Assembly: GCA_964537205.1 (NCBI GenBank)
Contig: CAZHZH010000028.1
Coordinates: 1 to 29,550, forward strand
Direction of reading: 5' to 3'
DNA from: Colivivens sp964537205
GTDB taxonomy: Bacteria > Bacteroidota > Bacteroidia > Bacteroidales > Bacteroidaceae
DNA length: 29,550 bases
In this document: in pieces, positions 7,440 through 15,743 of the stretch
How the letters are laid out: every line of letters begins with the position of its first letter
Numbering within the stretch: position 1 is the first letter of the stretch
The notes under the pieces: generated by a model
Told to the model about the DNA's origin: nothing
The model's input: the letters and a program-made list of their open reading frames with translations, nothing else
Database searches by the model: none
Translations under genes and position numbers: made by a program

Positions 7440-8768
7440 TCACAGTTTCTTGCCATTCACGACTACGTTTTTCAATGTCAGGTTGTCGATGTATTCAGGG
7501 TGGAAGTTCACGTTGTCGGCGTTGATGTCGCAGTCCTCGAACAGGAAGTCGCGAAGCTGGTATTGTTCTTTGTTCTGCGTCACGTTGAAGAACGTCTTGC
7601 ATTCAAGCCGTATGCGACGCATGGTGATGTTGTTGCTGTACGACATGGGAGTGTCCTTGCGGTCTTTCAGATCGTAGAATTGGGTCCACGGGCGTACAAG
7701 CAGGAAGTTCTGGGCGTTGCCGGTTATGTCCTCCACTGTGATGTACTCATAGTGTTGCGGAGTGTCGGGACGCATCTTCAGCCACAGCAGGTTCGTCGCC
7801 TCATCGACTTTTATGCGCCGCAGCACTATGTTGTGGTCGTAGATCGACTCGCTGCCGCAGGTCACGCAGCTTGCGCAGAATCCAAAGGTGCAGTCCTCGA
7901 TGATTATGTTCTCATTGCCGCCATTCTCGGGCATCTTCTCTGGGTCGTCGGCCCAAGGTCCCTTGCCGCCTTTCAATGCCACGGCATCGTCGTCGACCGA
8001 CATGTAGCATCCATGCACAAGCATGTTCTTGCAGGCGTCGATGTCAATAGCGTCGGTTGAAGGAGCGCGTACGGGCTTGTAGAGTGAAGTGATGTGCAGG
8101 TTGAGCAGTTTCACGTTCTCGCACTTATAGTAGTGAGTGGTCCAGAACGGAGAGTTCTGTATGCATATCCCGTCGATTTGCACGTTCTTGCAGTTGGATA
8201 TGTAGACAAGCCGCGGACGTTGCTCGTCCTTGTTCGTGCATTGGGGATTCCATGAGCGACGCAACCAGAACTGCTGCCAGTAGGGCAGTCCGTTGCCGTC
8301 AATGGTTCCCTCGCCGGAGATGGTGAATCCGTCAAGTCCGTCGGCGTTGACCAGGGCGGGGAAGTATTTGCATGTCTCACCCTCGATGCGCGTAGTCATG
8401 ACGGGGAAGTCGCTGATCCTGTCCGATCCCTTTAGCACGGCGCCTTTCTCAAGATACAGGTGGGTGCCTTGACGGAAGAACAACGCTCCGCTTACGAACG
8501 TTCCCGAGGGAACGACCATCACGCCTCCGCCGTCGGCCGCCATCTTGTCGATTATGGACTGTAGTTGCAGGGTGTGCACCTGTCCGTCCATCAGCACTCC
8601 GTAGTCGGTAATGCGGTATTGTTTGCCAAGCCGCGAGATGTCGGTGTACGTGGTGTCGTGGAACCATGCCGGCACTTCTGTCCCGTCGGGAAAGAAGTCC
8701 TTTTCGGTCTGCTTCGCCTGTGCTGAGACCGACAGCGTAATAAGGGTTAATGTCAGTAGCAATTTCAT
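7440..8768 (-). CDS. secreted GH28 family glycoside hydrolase (polygalacturonase-like)
   Basis: A 442-residue secreted enzyme with a signal peptide (MKLLLTLTLITLSVSAQA) and a right-handed beta-helix pattern. GH28 landmarks are STDAID (about residues 237-242), SVDDDAVALKGG (about 257-268, the paired aspartates) and CASCVTCGSES (about 298-308), then an RIK segment (RRIKVDEA). In true polygalacturonases the third block is G-H-G-x-S-I-G-S; here the histidine position reads as serine, so the enzyme may act on a pectin-related bond other than plain polygalacturonan, or use a changed mechanism. The start is placed at 8768 rather than the upstream ATG at 8801 because a promoter -7 element (8791-8798) would overlap the longer form. 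No other carbohydrate genes are adjacent. Confidence 0.88.
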   Translation of the reverse strand: MKLLLTLTLITLSVSAQAKQTEKDFFPDGTEVPAWFHDTTYTDISRLGKQYRITDYGVLMDGQVHTLQLQSIIDKMAADGGGVMVVPSGTFVSGALFFRQGTHLYLEKGAVLKGSDRISDFPVMTTRIEGETCKYFPALVNADGLDGFTISGEGTIDGNGLPYWQQFWLRRSWNPQCTNKDEQRPRLVYISNCKNVQIDGICIQNSPFWTTHYYKCENVKLLNLHITSLYKPVRAPSTDAIDIDACKNMLVHGCYMSVDDDAVALKGGKGPWADDPEKMPENGGNENIIIEDCTFGFCASCVTCGSESIYDHNIVLRRIKVDEATNLLWLKMRPDTPQHYEYITVEDITGNAQNFLLVRPWTQFYDLKDRKDTPMSYSNNITMRRIRLECKTFFNVTQNKEQYQLRDFLFEDCDINADNVNFHPEYIDNLTLKNVVVNGKKL

Positions 8769-8790
8769 AATAATACATGTTTGTTGGATG

Positions 8791-8798
8791 CAAAAATA
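8791..8798 (-). promoter_or_regulatory. -7 element for the GH28 gene
   Basis: Read on the minus strand this is TATTTTTG, an exact TAnnTTTG. It lies about 22 bases before the chosen start at 8768. The -33 element is not clear. It is arranged back to back with the parC promoter. Confidence 0.5.
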
Positions 8799-8820
8799 CA
8801 AAAAAGCCCAAACATCCCCG

Positions 8821-8849
8821 TTGAAACTGCAAACTTTTTCTTATCTTTG
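8821..8849 (+). promoter_or_regulatory. promoter of parC
   Basis: TATCTTTG at 8842-8849 is a full TAnnTTTG element, with TTG at 8821-8823 18 bases upstream. Transcription would start only about 10 bases before the ATG at 8867, leaving almost no leader. Confidence 0.6.
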
Positions 8850-8866
8850 TAGTAAATAGCGATGAT

Positions 8867-11854
8867 ATGGATGAAATAAAGGAAGATGAAGAGAAGCTGA
8901 AAGGAGAACCGCGGCATGATGAAGAGGCTGATGAGACTGTCGGCGATACAGGCTCGGAGGCCACGGACTACGGAGCTCCGCACAGCGACTACAATCCCGA
9001 ACTGATGAAGGACGGCATAACGCACCATTTGAGCGGCATGTATCAGAACTGGTTTCTTGATTATGCCAGCTATGTTATATTGGAGCGCGCCGTGCCGCAC
9101 ATTATGGACGGGTTGAAGCCTGTACAACGCCGCATACTCCACTCGATGAAGCGGATGGACGACGGCAGTTACAACAAAGTTGCCAACATAGTGGGGCACA
9201 CTATGCAATTTCATCCTCATGGCGACGCCTCGATAAAGGACGCGCTTGTGCAGCTTGGACAGAAAGACTTGCTCATCGACTGCCAAGGAAACTGGGGAAA
9301 CATTCTCACCGGCGATCCGGCTGCGGCAAGCAGGTATATTGAGGCAAGGCTGTCGAAGTTCGCTAATGAAGTGCTGTTCAACCCGAAGACCACGGAATGG
9401 AAGCTGTCGTATGACGGCAGGAACAGGGAGCCTATAACCCTGCCTGTGAAGTTCCCTTTGCTGTTGGCGCAAGGTGTGGAAGGCATTGCCGTCGGCCTGT
9501 CGTCGAAGATACTGCCCCATAATTTCAATGAGATATGTGAGGCCGCCGTACACTACCTGCATGAAGAGGCTTTCCAACTCTATCCCGACTTCCCTACAGG
9601 TGGGTCGATTGACGTGTCAAAGTACAATGACGGTCAACGCGGAGGCTCTGTCAGGGTGCGCGCCAAGATAGAGAAACTCGACAGCAAGACCCTCGTCATT
9701 AAGGAAATCCCGTATGGGAAGACCGCCACCACGTTGATTGATTCCATACTAAAGGCGATCGACAAGGGGAAGATCAAGGCCCGCAAAGTTGATGACAACA
9801 CGGCAGCCACCGTGGAGATAAGGATACACTTGATGCCGGGAGTGTCGAGTGACAAGACCATTGACGCGCTCTACGCCTTCACCGATTGTGAGATAAGCAT
9901 CAGTCCGAACTGCTGTGTCATCGACGAGCGTATGCCGCAGTTCCTCACTATAAGCGATGTACTGAGGCGTTCGGTCGACTATACAAAGTTCCTCATACGC
10001 AGGGAGCTTGAAATACGCAGGGACGAACTCACCGAGCAGTTCTTCTTCTGCTCGCTTGAGAAGATATTCATTGAAGAGCGCATATACAAGGGCAAGCCGT
10101 TCGAGAACGCCGAGAACACTGACGCCGCGCTCAAATACATTGACGAACGGTTGGAACCGTTCAAGAAGGACTTTGTGCGTGAAGTGACACGTGACGACCT
10201 GTTGCGCTTGTTGGAAATAAAGATGCAACGCATCCTGAAGTTCAACAAGGACAAGGCTGACGAACTGCTCGCCAAGATACAGGAAGAACTTGAGCGGATA
10301 GCGCGCGACCTCGAAAACCTTGTGGAAGTCACGGCCGACTGGTTCAAGTATTTGCAAAAGAAGTATGGAGCCGAACATCCCCGCCTCACTGAGATCAGGA
10401 ACTTTGACACCATACAGGCCGCGACAGTGGCTGAGGCGAATCAAAAACTGTACATCAACCGTACCGACGGCTTTATCGGCACAAGCTTGAAGAAAGACGA
10501 GTTTATATGCAACTGCAGCGATATAGACGACATTATCATATTCTACAAAGACGGAACTTACAAGATCACCAAGGTAGCCGACAAGGCTTTCGTCGGCGAG
10601 ACTGAAAAGTCGAAACGTGAGAAAAGAAAGGCGGAAATCATTCATGTGGCCATCTTCAAGAAAAACGACAGCCGCACAATCTACAATGTGTGCTACAAGG
10701 ACGGAAAGAGCGGAGTGACCTACATCAAGCGTTTCAACATAACGACATTGAGCCGTGACCATGAGTACGACCTAACGATGGGGACTCCAAAGTCGCGTGT
10801 GACCTATTTCACGGCAAACGCCAACGGCGAGGCGGAGGTCATAAAGGTGACATTGAAACCGCAGCCGCGGGTGAAGAAGCTGATATTCGACAAGGACTTC
10901 AAGGAAGTGGCGGTCAAAGGCCGCGGAGCGAGGGGCAACCAACTCACCAAATACGAGGTGCTTCGCATAGGACTGAAGTCGCATGGCGGAAGTACGCTCG
11001 GTGGGCGTGAAGTGTGGTTCGATGAGGATGTCAAACGACTTAATTACGAGAATCACGGCAAGTATCTTGGCGAATTCTTCAATGAGGACAGAATCCTTGT
11101 GGTACTCGACAATGGTGAGTTCTATACCACCAATTTCGACATCAACAACCACTACGAGCAAAACATACTGCTGATTGAGAAGTACGAAAGCGACAAGGTG
11201 TGGACTGCCGTGTTGTGGGATGCCGACAATCAGAACCTGCCGTATATCAAGCGGTTCACTATGGATGAGTCGCGCAAGCATCAGAACTTCATGGGCGACA
11301 ACCCGGCGTCAAAGCTCATTCTGCTTACATGCACGCCTTCGCCTAAGTTGCTACTCACATTCAGCGAACCCGACACTTTCCGTGGTCCGCAAGAGATGGA
11401 TGTCGATGAATTCATAGCTGTAAAGGGCTACAAGGCCAAGGGCAAGCGGCTTACACCGTATGCTCTGGAAAGCGTCGAAGAGATAAAGGATGAAACAGGA
11501 GGTGACGAACCAGACGATGACGGCGCACCTGATGGTGGTGATGAGCCTGTCAGCGGTAATGAACCAGACAATGACGGCTCTACCTCTCTTGCCGACGAAG
11601 GAGATACTCCTGATGACGGTGGTTATAATCCTCCTGACGATGGAAAAGGTGGAGAAGTCCCTTCTCTTGAAGAAGATAAAGATTCGGGAGAGACTGCTTC
11701 CTATGAACCTCAGAATGCTCCAGCTGAATCTGGGGATAACGTCCTGCCCGACGTACAGGAAGACTCAAAGGATGAGGAGCCTGAGTCGGATGAGGAATAC
11801 CACAAAAAGAACCCTCCACACGATGAAGGACCAATCCAACTCACTTTGTTTTGA
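8867..11854 (+). CDS. parC: DNA topoisomerase IV subunit A (ParC/GyrA family)
   Basis: A 995-residue type IIA topoisomerase breakage-reunion subunit that would work with ParE to unlink daughter chromosomes. Visible landmarks are the 5Y-CAP region DGLKPVQRRILHSM, the HPHGDAS motif, and AAASRYIEARL with the catalytic tyrosine at about residue 157. A coiled-coil region and a C-terminal beta-pinwheel follow (KGRGARGNQLTKY resembles a GyrA-box variant). An acidic N-terminal extension of about 40 residues and a long acidic, low-complexity tail from about residue 866 (many D, E, G, P) make it longer than typical ParC. The residue after HPHGD is alanine where E. coli ParC has quinolone-sensitive serine. 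The lack of a canonical GyrA box and the Bacteroidota-type length favour ParC over GyrA. Three envelope genes follow closely. Confidence 0.88.
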   Translation: MDEIKEDEEKLKGEPRHDEEADETVGDTGSEATDYGAPHSDYNPELMKDGITHHLSGMYQNWFLDYASYVILERAVPHIMDGLKPVQRRILHSMKRMDDGSYNKVANIVGHTMQFHPHGDASIKDALVQLGQKDLLIDCQGNWGNILTGDPAAASRYIEARLSKFANEVLFNPKTTEWKLSYDGRNREPITLPVKFPLLLAQGVEGIAVGLSSKILPHNFNEICEAAVHYLHEEAFQLYPDFPTGGSIDVSKYNDGQRGGSVRVRAKIEKLDSKTLVIKEIPYGKTATTLIDSILKAIDKGKIKARKVDDNTAATVEIRIHLMPGVSSDKTIDALYAFTDCEISISPNCCVIDERMPQFLTISDVLRRSVDYTKFLIRRELEIRRDELTEQFFFCSLEKIFIEERIYKGKPFENAENTDAALKYIDERLEPFKKDFVREVTRDDLLRLLEIKMQRILKFNKDKADELLAKIQEELERIARDLENLVEVTADWFKYLQKKYGAEHPRLTEIRNFDTIQAATVAEANQKLYINRTDGFIGTSLKKDEFICNCSDIDDIIIFYKDGTYKITKVADKAFVGETEKSKREKRKAEIIHVAIFKKNDSRTIYNVCYKDGKSGVTYIKRFNITTLSRDHEYDLTMGTPKSRVTYFTANANGEAEVIKVTLKPQPRVKKLIFDKDFKEVAVKGRGARGNQLTKYEVLRIGLKSHGGSTLGGREVWFDEDVKRLNYENHGKYLGEFFNEDRILVVLDNGEFYTTNFDINNHYEQNILLIEKYESDKVWTAVLWDADNQNLPYIKRFTMDESRKHQNFMGDNPASKLILLTCTPSPKLLLTFSEPDTFRGPQEMDVDEFIAVKGYKAKGKRLTPYALESVEEIKDETGGDEPDDDGAPDGGDEPVSGNEPDNDGSTSLADEGDTPDDGGYNPPDDGKGGEVPSLEEDKDSGETASYEPQNAPAESGDNVLPDVQEDSKDEEPESDEEYHKKNPPHDEGPIQLTLF

Positions 11855-11860
11855 TACACA

Positions 11861-12619
11861 ATGGCATATAAGACCGTATTCATATTGATGTTGTTGACCT
11901 GTTCCCGATTTTGCACGCTTGCGCAAACTGACGGAACAGGTCGTTCGGCAACCCGCTTGATGGTGGGCGTTGGATCAGACAACGTACTCGACACCTATCT
12001 GTCGCCATATTCTTATACCGGAATGAGGGGCGACTTGATTGTCGAGAAGCAATATGAACATACGATGCACCGAACAAGGGCGCATTTTGGAAGAACTGAG
12101 AATCCGGGGAACAATGTCTATGATTATGATTTCGGGGTGATGTACTCGCTGGCTCACCATTTCCGCCTTCTTCACTCAGGCGGGTGGACCTTGAAGGCCG
12201 GTCCGATGGGACAACTGATCCTCGGATGTGTATATAACGACCGCAACGGCAACAATCCGGCCCAGGCGAAAGTATCATTAATGGCGCACGTGTCGTCGCT
12301 TGTGGCATACGGATTCAATATCAGCAACAAGCCCTGTGCGTTGGAGTTCGCTATCGACGTCCCTGTCGTGGGTTTGGCCTATTCGCCACAGTTCGGACAG
12401 TCATATTATGAGGAGTTTTCCTTAGGACACTACGACAACAACTGTGTGTTTGCCAATACTGTGAACACTCCATCGGTTGACTACCGCCTGCTGTTTTGCT
12501 TCCCTATAGGCTCCACACGTCTCAGTGTGGGATATAATGGATTTGTGTATCAGACGAAATACAACAAGCTGCGCTATCATGCGTATGTCCACTCTTTTAT
12601 AATAGGAATTGATATATGA
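11861..12619 (+). CDS. DUF3316-like outer-membrane/secreted protein
   Basis: A 252-residue protein with an N-terminal signal peptide (about residues 1-22, ending in TLAQ) and a beta-rich, glycine/aromatic pattern. The block VGVGSDNVLDTYLSPYSYTG near residues 35-54 is the mark by which I recognise the Bacteroidota family DUF3316, probably a beta-barrel of the outer membrane; its function is unknown. It begins 6 bases after the parC stop and its last four bases overlap the start of the S41 gene (ATGA), so these genes are translated from one message. Confidence 0.7.
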   Translation: MAYKTVFILMLLTCSRFCTLAQTDGTGRSATRLMVGVGSDNVLDTYLSPYSYTGMRGDLIVEKQYEHTMHRTRAHFGRTENPGNNVYDYDFGVMYSLAHHFRLLHSGGWTLKAGPMGQLILGCVYNDRNGNNPAQAKVSLMAHVSSLVAYGFNISNKPCALEFAIDVPVVGLAYSPQFGQSYYEEFSLGHYDNNCVFANTVNTPSVDYRLLFCFPIGSTRLSVGYNGFVYQTKYNKLRYHAYVHSFIIGIDI

Positions 12620-13632
12620 GGAATCTGCTCTACATATTGTGGGTGACATGCATAGCCGTGCTGGTAAGTTGCGTGGGCGAGGAACTGCCGTCCGAGGACA
12701 CCCCCTCAGGCAACCTTGAGGCGTTGTGGCAGCTGCTCGACGAGAGATACTGTTTCTTCGACTACAAGAAAGAAAAGATCGGAGTGGATTGGGACGAGGT
12801 GCACGAACGCTACAGAAAAAAGGTGAATCCCAACATGACGAGCTTGCAACTGTTCGAGGTGTGCTGTGACATGATAGGCGAGTTGAAAGACGGACATGTC
12901 AACCTGGGCGCATCATTCGACTTGGGACGCAACTGGAGTTTTTGGGAGGACTATCCTGAAAACTACTACGACTCGATTGCGCGAGGCTACTTGGGCACGG
13001 ACTACCACATAGCGTCCGGTTTGAGATACAAGGTACTGGACGATAACGTCGGCTATGTCAGATATGAAAGCTTCGGCGACGGGATCGGCGACGGGAACAT
13101 CAGCAACATGCTCACGTTGCTCGCGTCATGCAACGGACTGATAATTGATGTCAGGGGCAACGGCGGAGGCGAACTTACCAATGCCACCAAATTGGCCTCG
13201 CACTTCACTAATGAGAAGATACTCGTCGGCTATACTTATCATAAGACAGGCAAGGGACACGATGACTTCTCTTCACCTAAACCCGAATACCTGGAACCTG
13301 CAAAGGGAACCAGGTGGCAGAAGAATGTGGTAGTGCTGACCAATCGCAAATGCTTCTCGGCGACAAACGACTTCGTGAAGATGATGGACTGCATACCAAA
13401 TGTGACCTTGCTCGGCGACACTACAGGCGGCGGCTCCGGACTGCCGTTCACACAGGAGATACCTTGTGGTTGGAGCGTGCGCTACAGCGCCGTGGTGTAT
13501 ATAGACCGCGACAAACAACACATAGAGTTCGGAATACCTCCCGACATTGTCGTGGATATGGATATGGCCGACGTCATGCGCAGGAAGGACACCCTGATTG
13601 AACGGGCGAGACAATTCCTCAATGATCAGTAG
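12616..13632 (+). CDS. S41 family peptidase lipoprotein
   Basis: A 338-residue lipoprotein with lipobox LVSC. The N-terminal helical cap (LWQLLDERYCFFDY) and the core LIIDVRGNGGG, then KCFSATNDF with the likely nucleophile Ser248, mark the C-terminal-processing-peptidase/tricorn-core family S41. No PDZ domain is obvious. The catalytic lysine expected in CtpA-type members is not evident after the serine; the corresponding stretch is GGGSGLPFTQEIPCGWSVRYS, as in many Bacteroidota lipoprotein members. It may therefore use a different catalytic partner or be a binding protein. It probably acts in the periplasm or at the cell surface. It overlaps the preceding gene by four bases and lies 36 bases before the CotH gene. 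Confidence 0.85.
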   Translation: MRNLLYILWVTCIAVLVSCVGEELPSEDTPSGNLEALWQLLDERYCFFDYKKEKIGVDWDEVHERYRKKVNPNMTSLQLFEVCCDMIGELKDGHVNLGASFDLGRNWSFWEDYPENYYDSIARGYLGTDYHIASGLRYKVLDDNVGYVRYESFGDGIGDGNISNMLTLLASCNGLIIDVRGNGGGELTNATKLASHFTNEKILVGYTYHKTGKGHDDFSSPKPEYLEPAKGTRWQKNVVVLTNRKCFSATNDFVKMMDCIPNVTLLGDTTGGGSGLPFTQEIPCGWSVRYSAVVYIDRDKQHIEFGIPPDIVVDMDMADVMRRKDTLIERARQFLNDQ

Positions 13633-13668
13633 ATTAGTAAACAATATATAAAGAGAACACATACAACT

Positions 13669-15690
13669 ATGCTTCGAATCCAAATTACGGCACTGCTCAT
13701 ATTGATGTGGCAATGCTCTTTCGCACAATCTTGGGTGGACGTGCACACAACAGACGCTATATACGACGGCGTGTGGACGTTTCCCTATGCGGTCGGCGAC
13801 ATAACCGATATTGACTTTAATGAAAACGGCGAGGTACTGAGGATGCATCGCAATGGTGAGACCGAGGATGTGATCAGCTACATACCGTTTGAGACTGAAT
13901 TGCTCGACAGTGTAACCTTTGTGGACGACCCTGACTCGCTGACGAAAAACAAATACAGGGTGTTCTCCATGAACATCACAATCGAGAATTTCGACACGCT
14001 GGTATGCTATTACCACAATCCCGCCTTCCCGGAAGAGACGAACGGAGGAAGGCAGGACTGGTACAGGTGCTACATATCCATCGACGGCAAGGGCGAGTAC
14101 CCAAGCTATTCCGGTACGGGACGAATCCGCGGACGTGGCAACTCATCATGGAGATGGTATCCGAAGAAGCCGTTCAAAATCTCTCTCGATACCAAAAGCA
14201 AGATTCTCGGAATAGGGAAGGCCCGCAAGTGGGTGTTCCTTGCCAATTACCGTGACGTGACCGATCTGATGAACACGTTCCCGTTCATAGTGGGCAAGAT
14301 GACGGGTGTGGCGTATTGTACCAAGACCCGCTATGTCGAGGTCTTTATAAACGGAGAATACAAAGGCCTGTACCAGATGACAGAGCAGGTGGAGCGGGGC
14401 GACAATCGCGTAGATGTTTCAAAGAAGGACGGCATCTTCATTACTATTGACACTGACGACGGCGATGATACATGGAAGTACAATACCGACTCAACATGCT
14501 TCTGGTCGGATGTCTACAACCTGCCTATTGGCGTGAAATATCCAGAGGATGCCAACAAGGCGGTTCGCGACTCTGTGCGTGCCGAGTTCGCCAAGTTGGA
14601 GACGGCCATCAAGAATGGCAGGTACGACGCTCTCGACTCCATCTGTGACATAAAGTCGTATATCGCCCTGTTGCAGTTGAACGACCTCGTCGACAATGCC
14701 GACTTTCCGAACAGAAGCGTGTTCCTGTCGAAAGACGGTAACGGGAAGTGGAGGTTCGGACCTGCCTGGGACTATGATGCGGGCTACAGCTTTGACTACT
14801 ACAATCAATATCAGTCGTGCACGTTCTTCACCGACTACACGGGCATGAGGGTGTCTCCTTCCAGTACAAGCCACTATTATGACGGAATGTTCAAAAGCGG
14901 CAAGTTCACACAAGCCTATATTGACCAGTGGAATCAATACAAGGATAGTCTGATGTCGGTCTGCTGGAATGAGACTATGAAGTATGTTGAGGGAATGCGT
15001 GAGGACAACGACGGATTGAGTGCGCAGGAGCGGGAGATGCTCCGCTGGCCCAAGGTCGACAAGAACGGAACACACGACCCTGTACAGGAGACAGAGAACA
15101 TGAGGGTTTGGCTCACCAACCGTATAGACTACATGACAAATCAAATAAACGCCTTCACAATCCCTACTTTCGACAATGGCGAAGGGGGAGATGACGATGA
15201 TGATCCTGACGACCCTGATGACCCGACGGACGACCAAAGCTATGGATACGGACTCGACATCTATACTGATTCTATGACAAGGGTAGGCGGTGAGACTGTC
15301 AGCGCGTCCTACAACATAATGTCCGTACGCTCAATGGACAAGCAGGCCATATCGCTCGATATGGACAAGATTCTCGCTTGCTTCCCTGAAGGGACTGAGG
15401 TCTCCGACCTTGTCTATATGGCGTACGATAATCTGTCGACCCATGAACTGACGCAGAAGAAATCATCTTCCGACGGCTTCTACATGAACTTCAGCGGACA
15501 AGTTTGTTCCTATGGCTCACAGATCATGCAGTGCAAGGTGGGATACAAGGCCGACGCGGGAGTCCTTACCTTTGCCTACACCGGCTTCCTGTATGGCGAG
15601 AACAAGTGTACCGCCTCCGTGTTCCTTGTTCTTGACGACCAATATTATTATGAGTTGAAGATGGATGTCTCACTCACTTATTCATATTAA
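13669..15690 (+). CDS. secreted CotH kinase family protein
   Basis: A 673-residue protein with a signal peptide (about residues 1-20, ending in SFAQS). The CotH fold is shown by RGRGNSSWRWYPKKPFKISL (about 153-172), WVFLANYRDVTDLMN, EVFINGEYKGLYQMTEQV, and WRFGPAWDYDAGYS (about 361-374). CotH proteins are atypical protein kinases known from Bacillus spore coats; secreted versions are common in Bacteroidota, with unknown substrates. After about residue 500 there is an aspartate/proline linker (DDDDPDDPDDPTDD), then a beta-rich C-terminal domain of about 150 residues that I cannot assign. It ends the run of three envelope/secreted genes downstream of parC. Confidence 0.87.
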   Translation: MLRIQITALLILMWQCSFAQSWVDVHTTDAIYDGVWTFPYAVGDITDIDFNENGEVLRMHRNGETEDVISYIPFETELLDSVTFVDDPDSLTKNKYRVFSMNITIENFDTLVCYYHNPAFPEETNGGRQDWYRCYISIDGKGEYPSYSGTGRIRGRGNSSWRWYPKKPFKISLDTKSKILGIGKARKWVFLANYRDVTDLMNTFPFIVGKMTGVAYCTKTRYVEVFINGEYKGLYQMTEQVERGDNRVDVSKKDGIFITIDTDDGDDTWKYNTDSTCFWSDVYNLPIGVKYPEDANKAVRDSVRAEFAKLETAIKNGRYDALDSICDIKSYIALLQLNDLVDNADFPNRSVFLSKDGNGKWRFGPAWDYDAGYSFDYYNQYQSCTFFTDYTGMRVSPSSTSHYYDGMFKSGKFTQAYIDQWNQYKDSLMSVCWNETMKYVEGMREDNDGLSAQEREMLRWPKVDKNGTHDPVQETENMRVWLTNRIDYMTNQINAFTIPTFDNGEGGDDDDDPDDPDDPTDDQSYGYGLDIYTDSMTRVGGETVSASYNIMSVRSMDKQAISLDMDKILACFPEGTEVSDLVYMAYDNLSTHELTQKKSSSDGFYMNFSGQVCSYGSQIMQCKVGYKADAGVLTFAYTGFLYGENKCTASVFLVLDDQYYYELKMDVSLTYSY

Positions 15691-15705
15691 TATTTGTCAA
15701 GAAGA

Positions 15706-15737
15706 TTGCGGCTTTTATTGATTTATTCGTACCTTTG
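15706..15737 (+). promoter_or_regulatory. promoter of mtaB
   Basis: TTG at 15706-15708, then 21 bases, then TACCTTTG at 15730-15737. The ATG at 15744 lies only 6 bases after the -7 element, so the message may be leaderless. This also rules out the TTG start at 15735. Confidence 0.65.
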
Positions 15738-15743
15738 CAGCCG

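Noticed and set aside
7386..8060. Plus-strand frame of 224 codons opposite the GH28 gene
   Set aside because: It overlaps the terminator and the GH28 coding strand and shows no family features.
8769..8801. Upstream ATG (8801) as start of the GH28 protein
   Set aside because: It would precede the -7 promoter element and add 11 residues ahead of an already complete signal peptide.
9749..10762. Long minus-strand open frame (337 codons) opposite parC
   Set aside because: It lies wholly inside the well-supported parC gene and has no recognisable motifs; an antisense shadow of biased codons.
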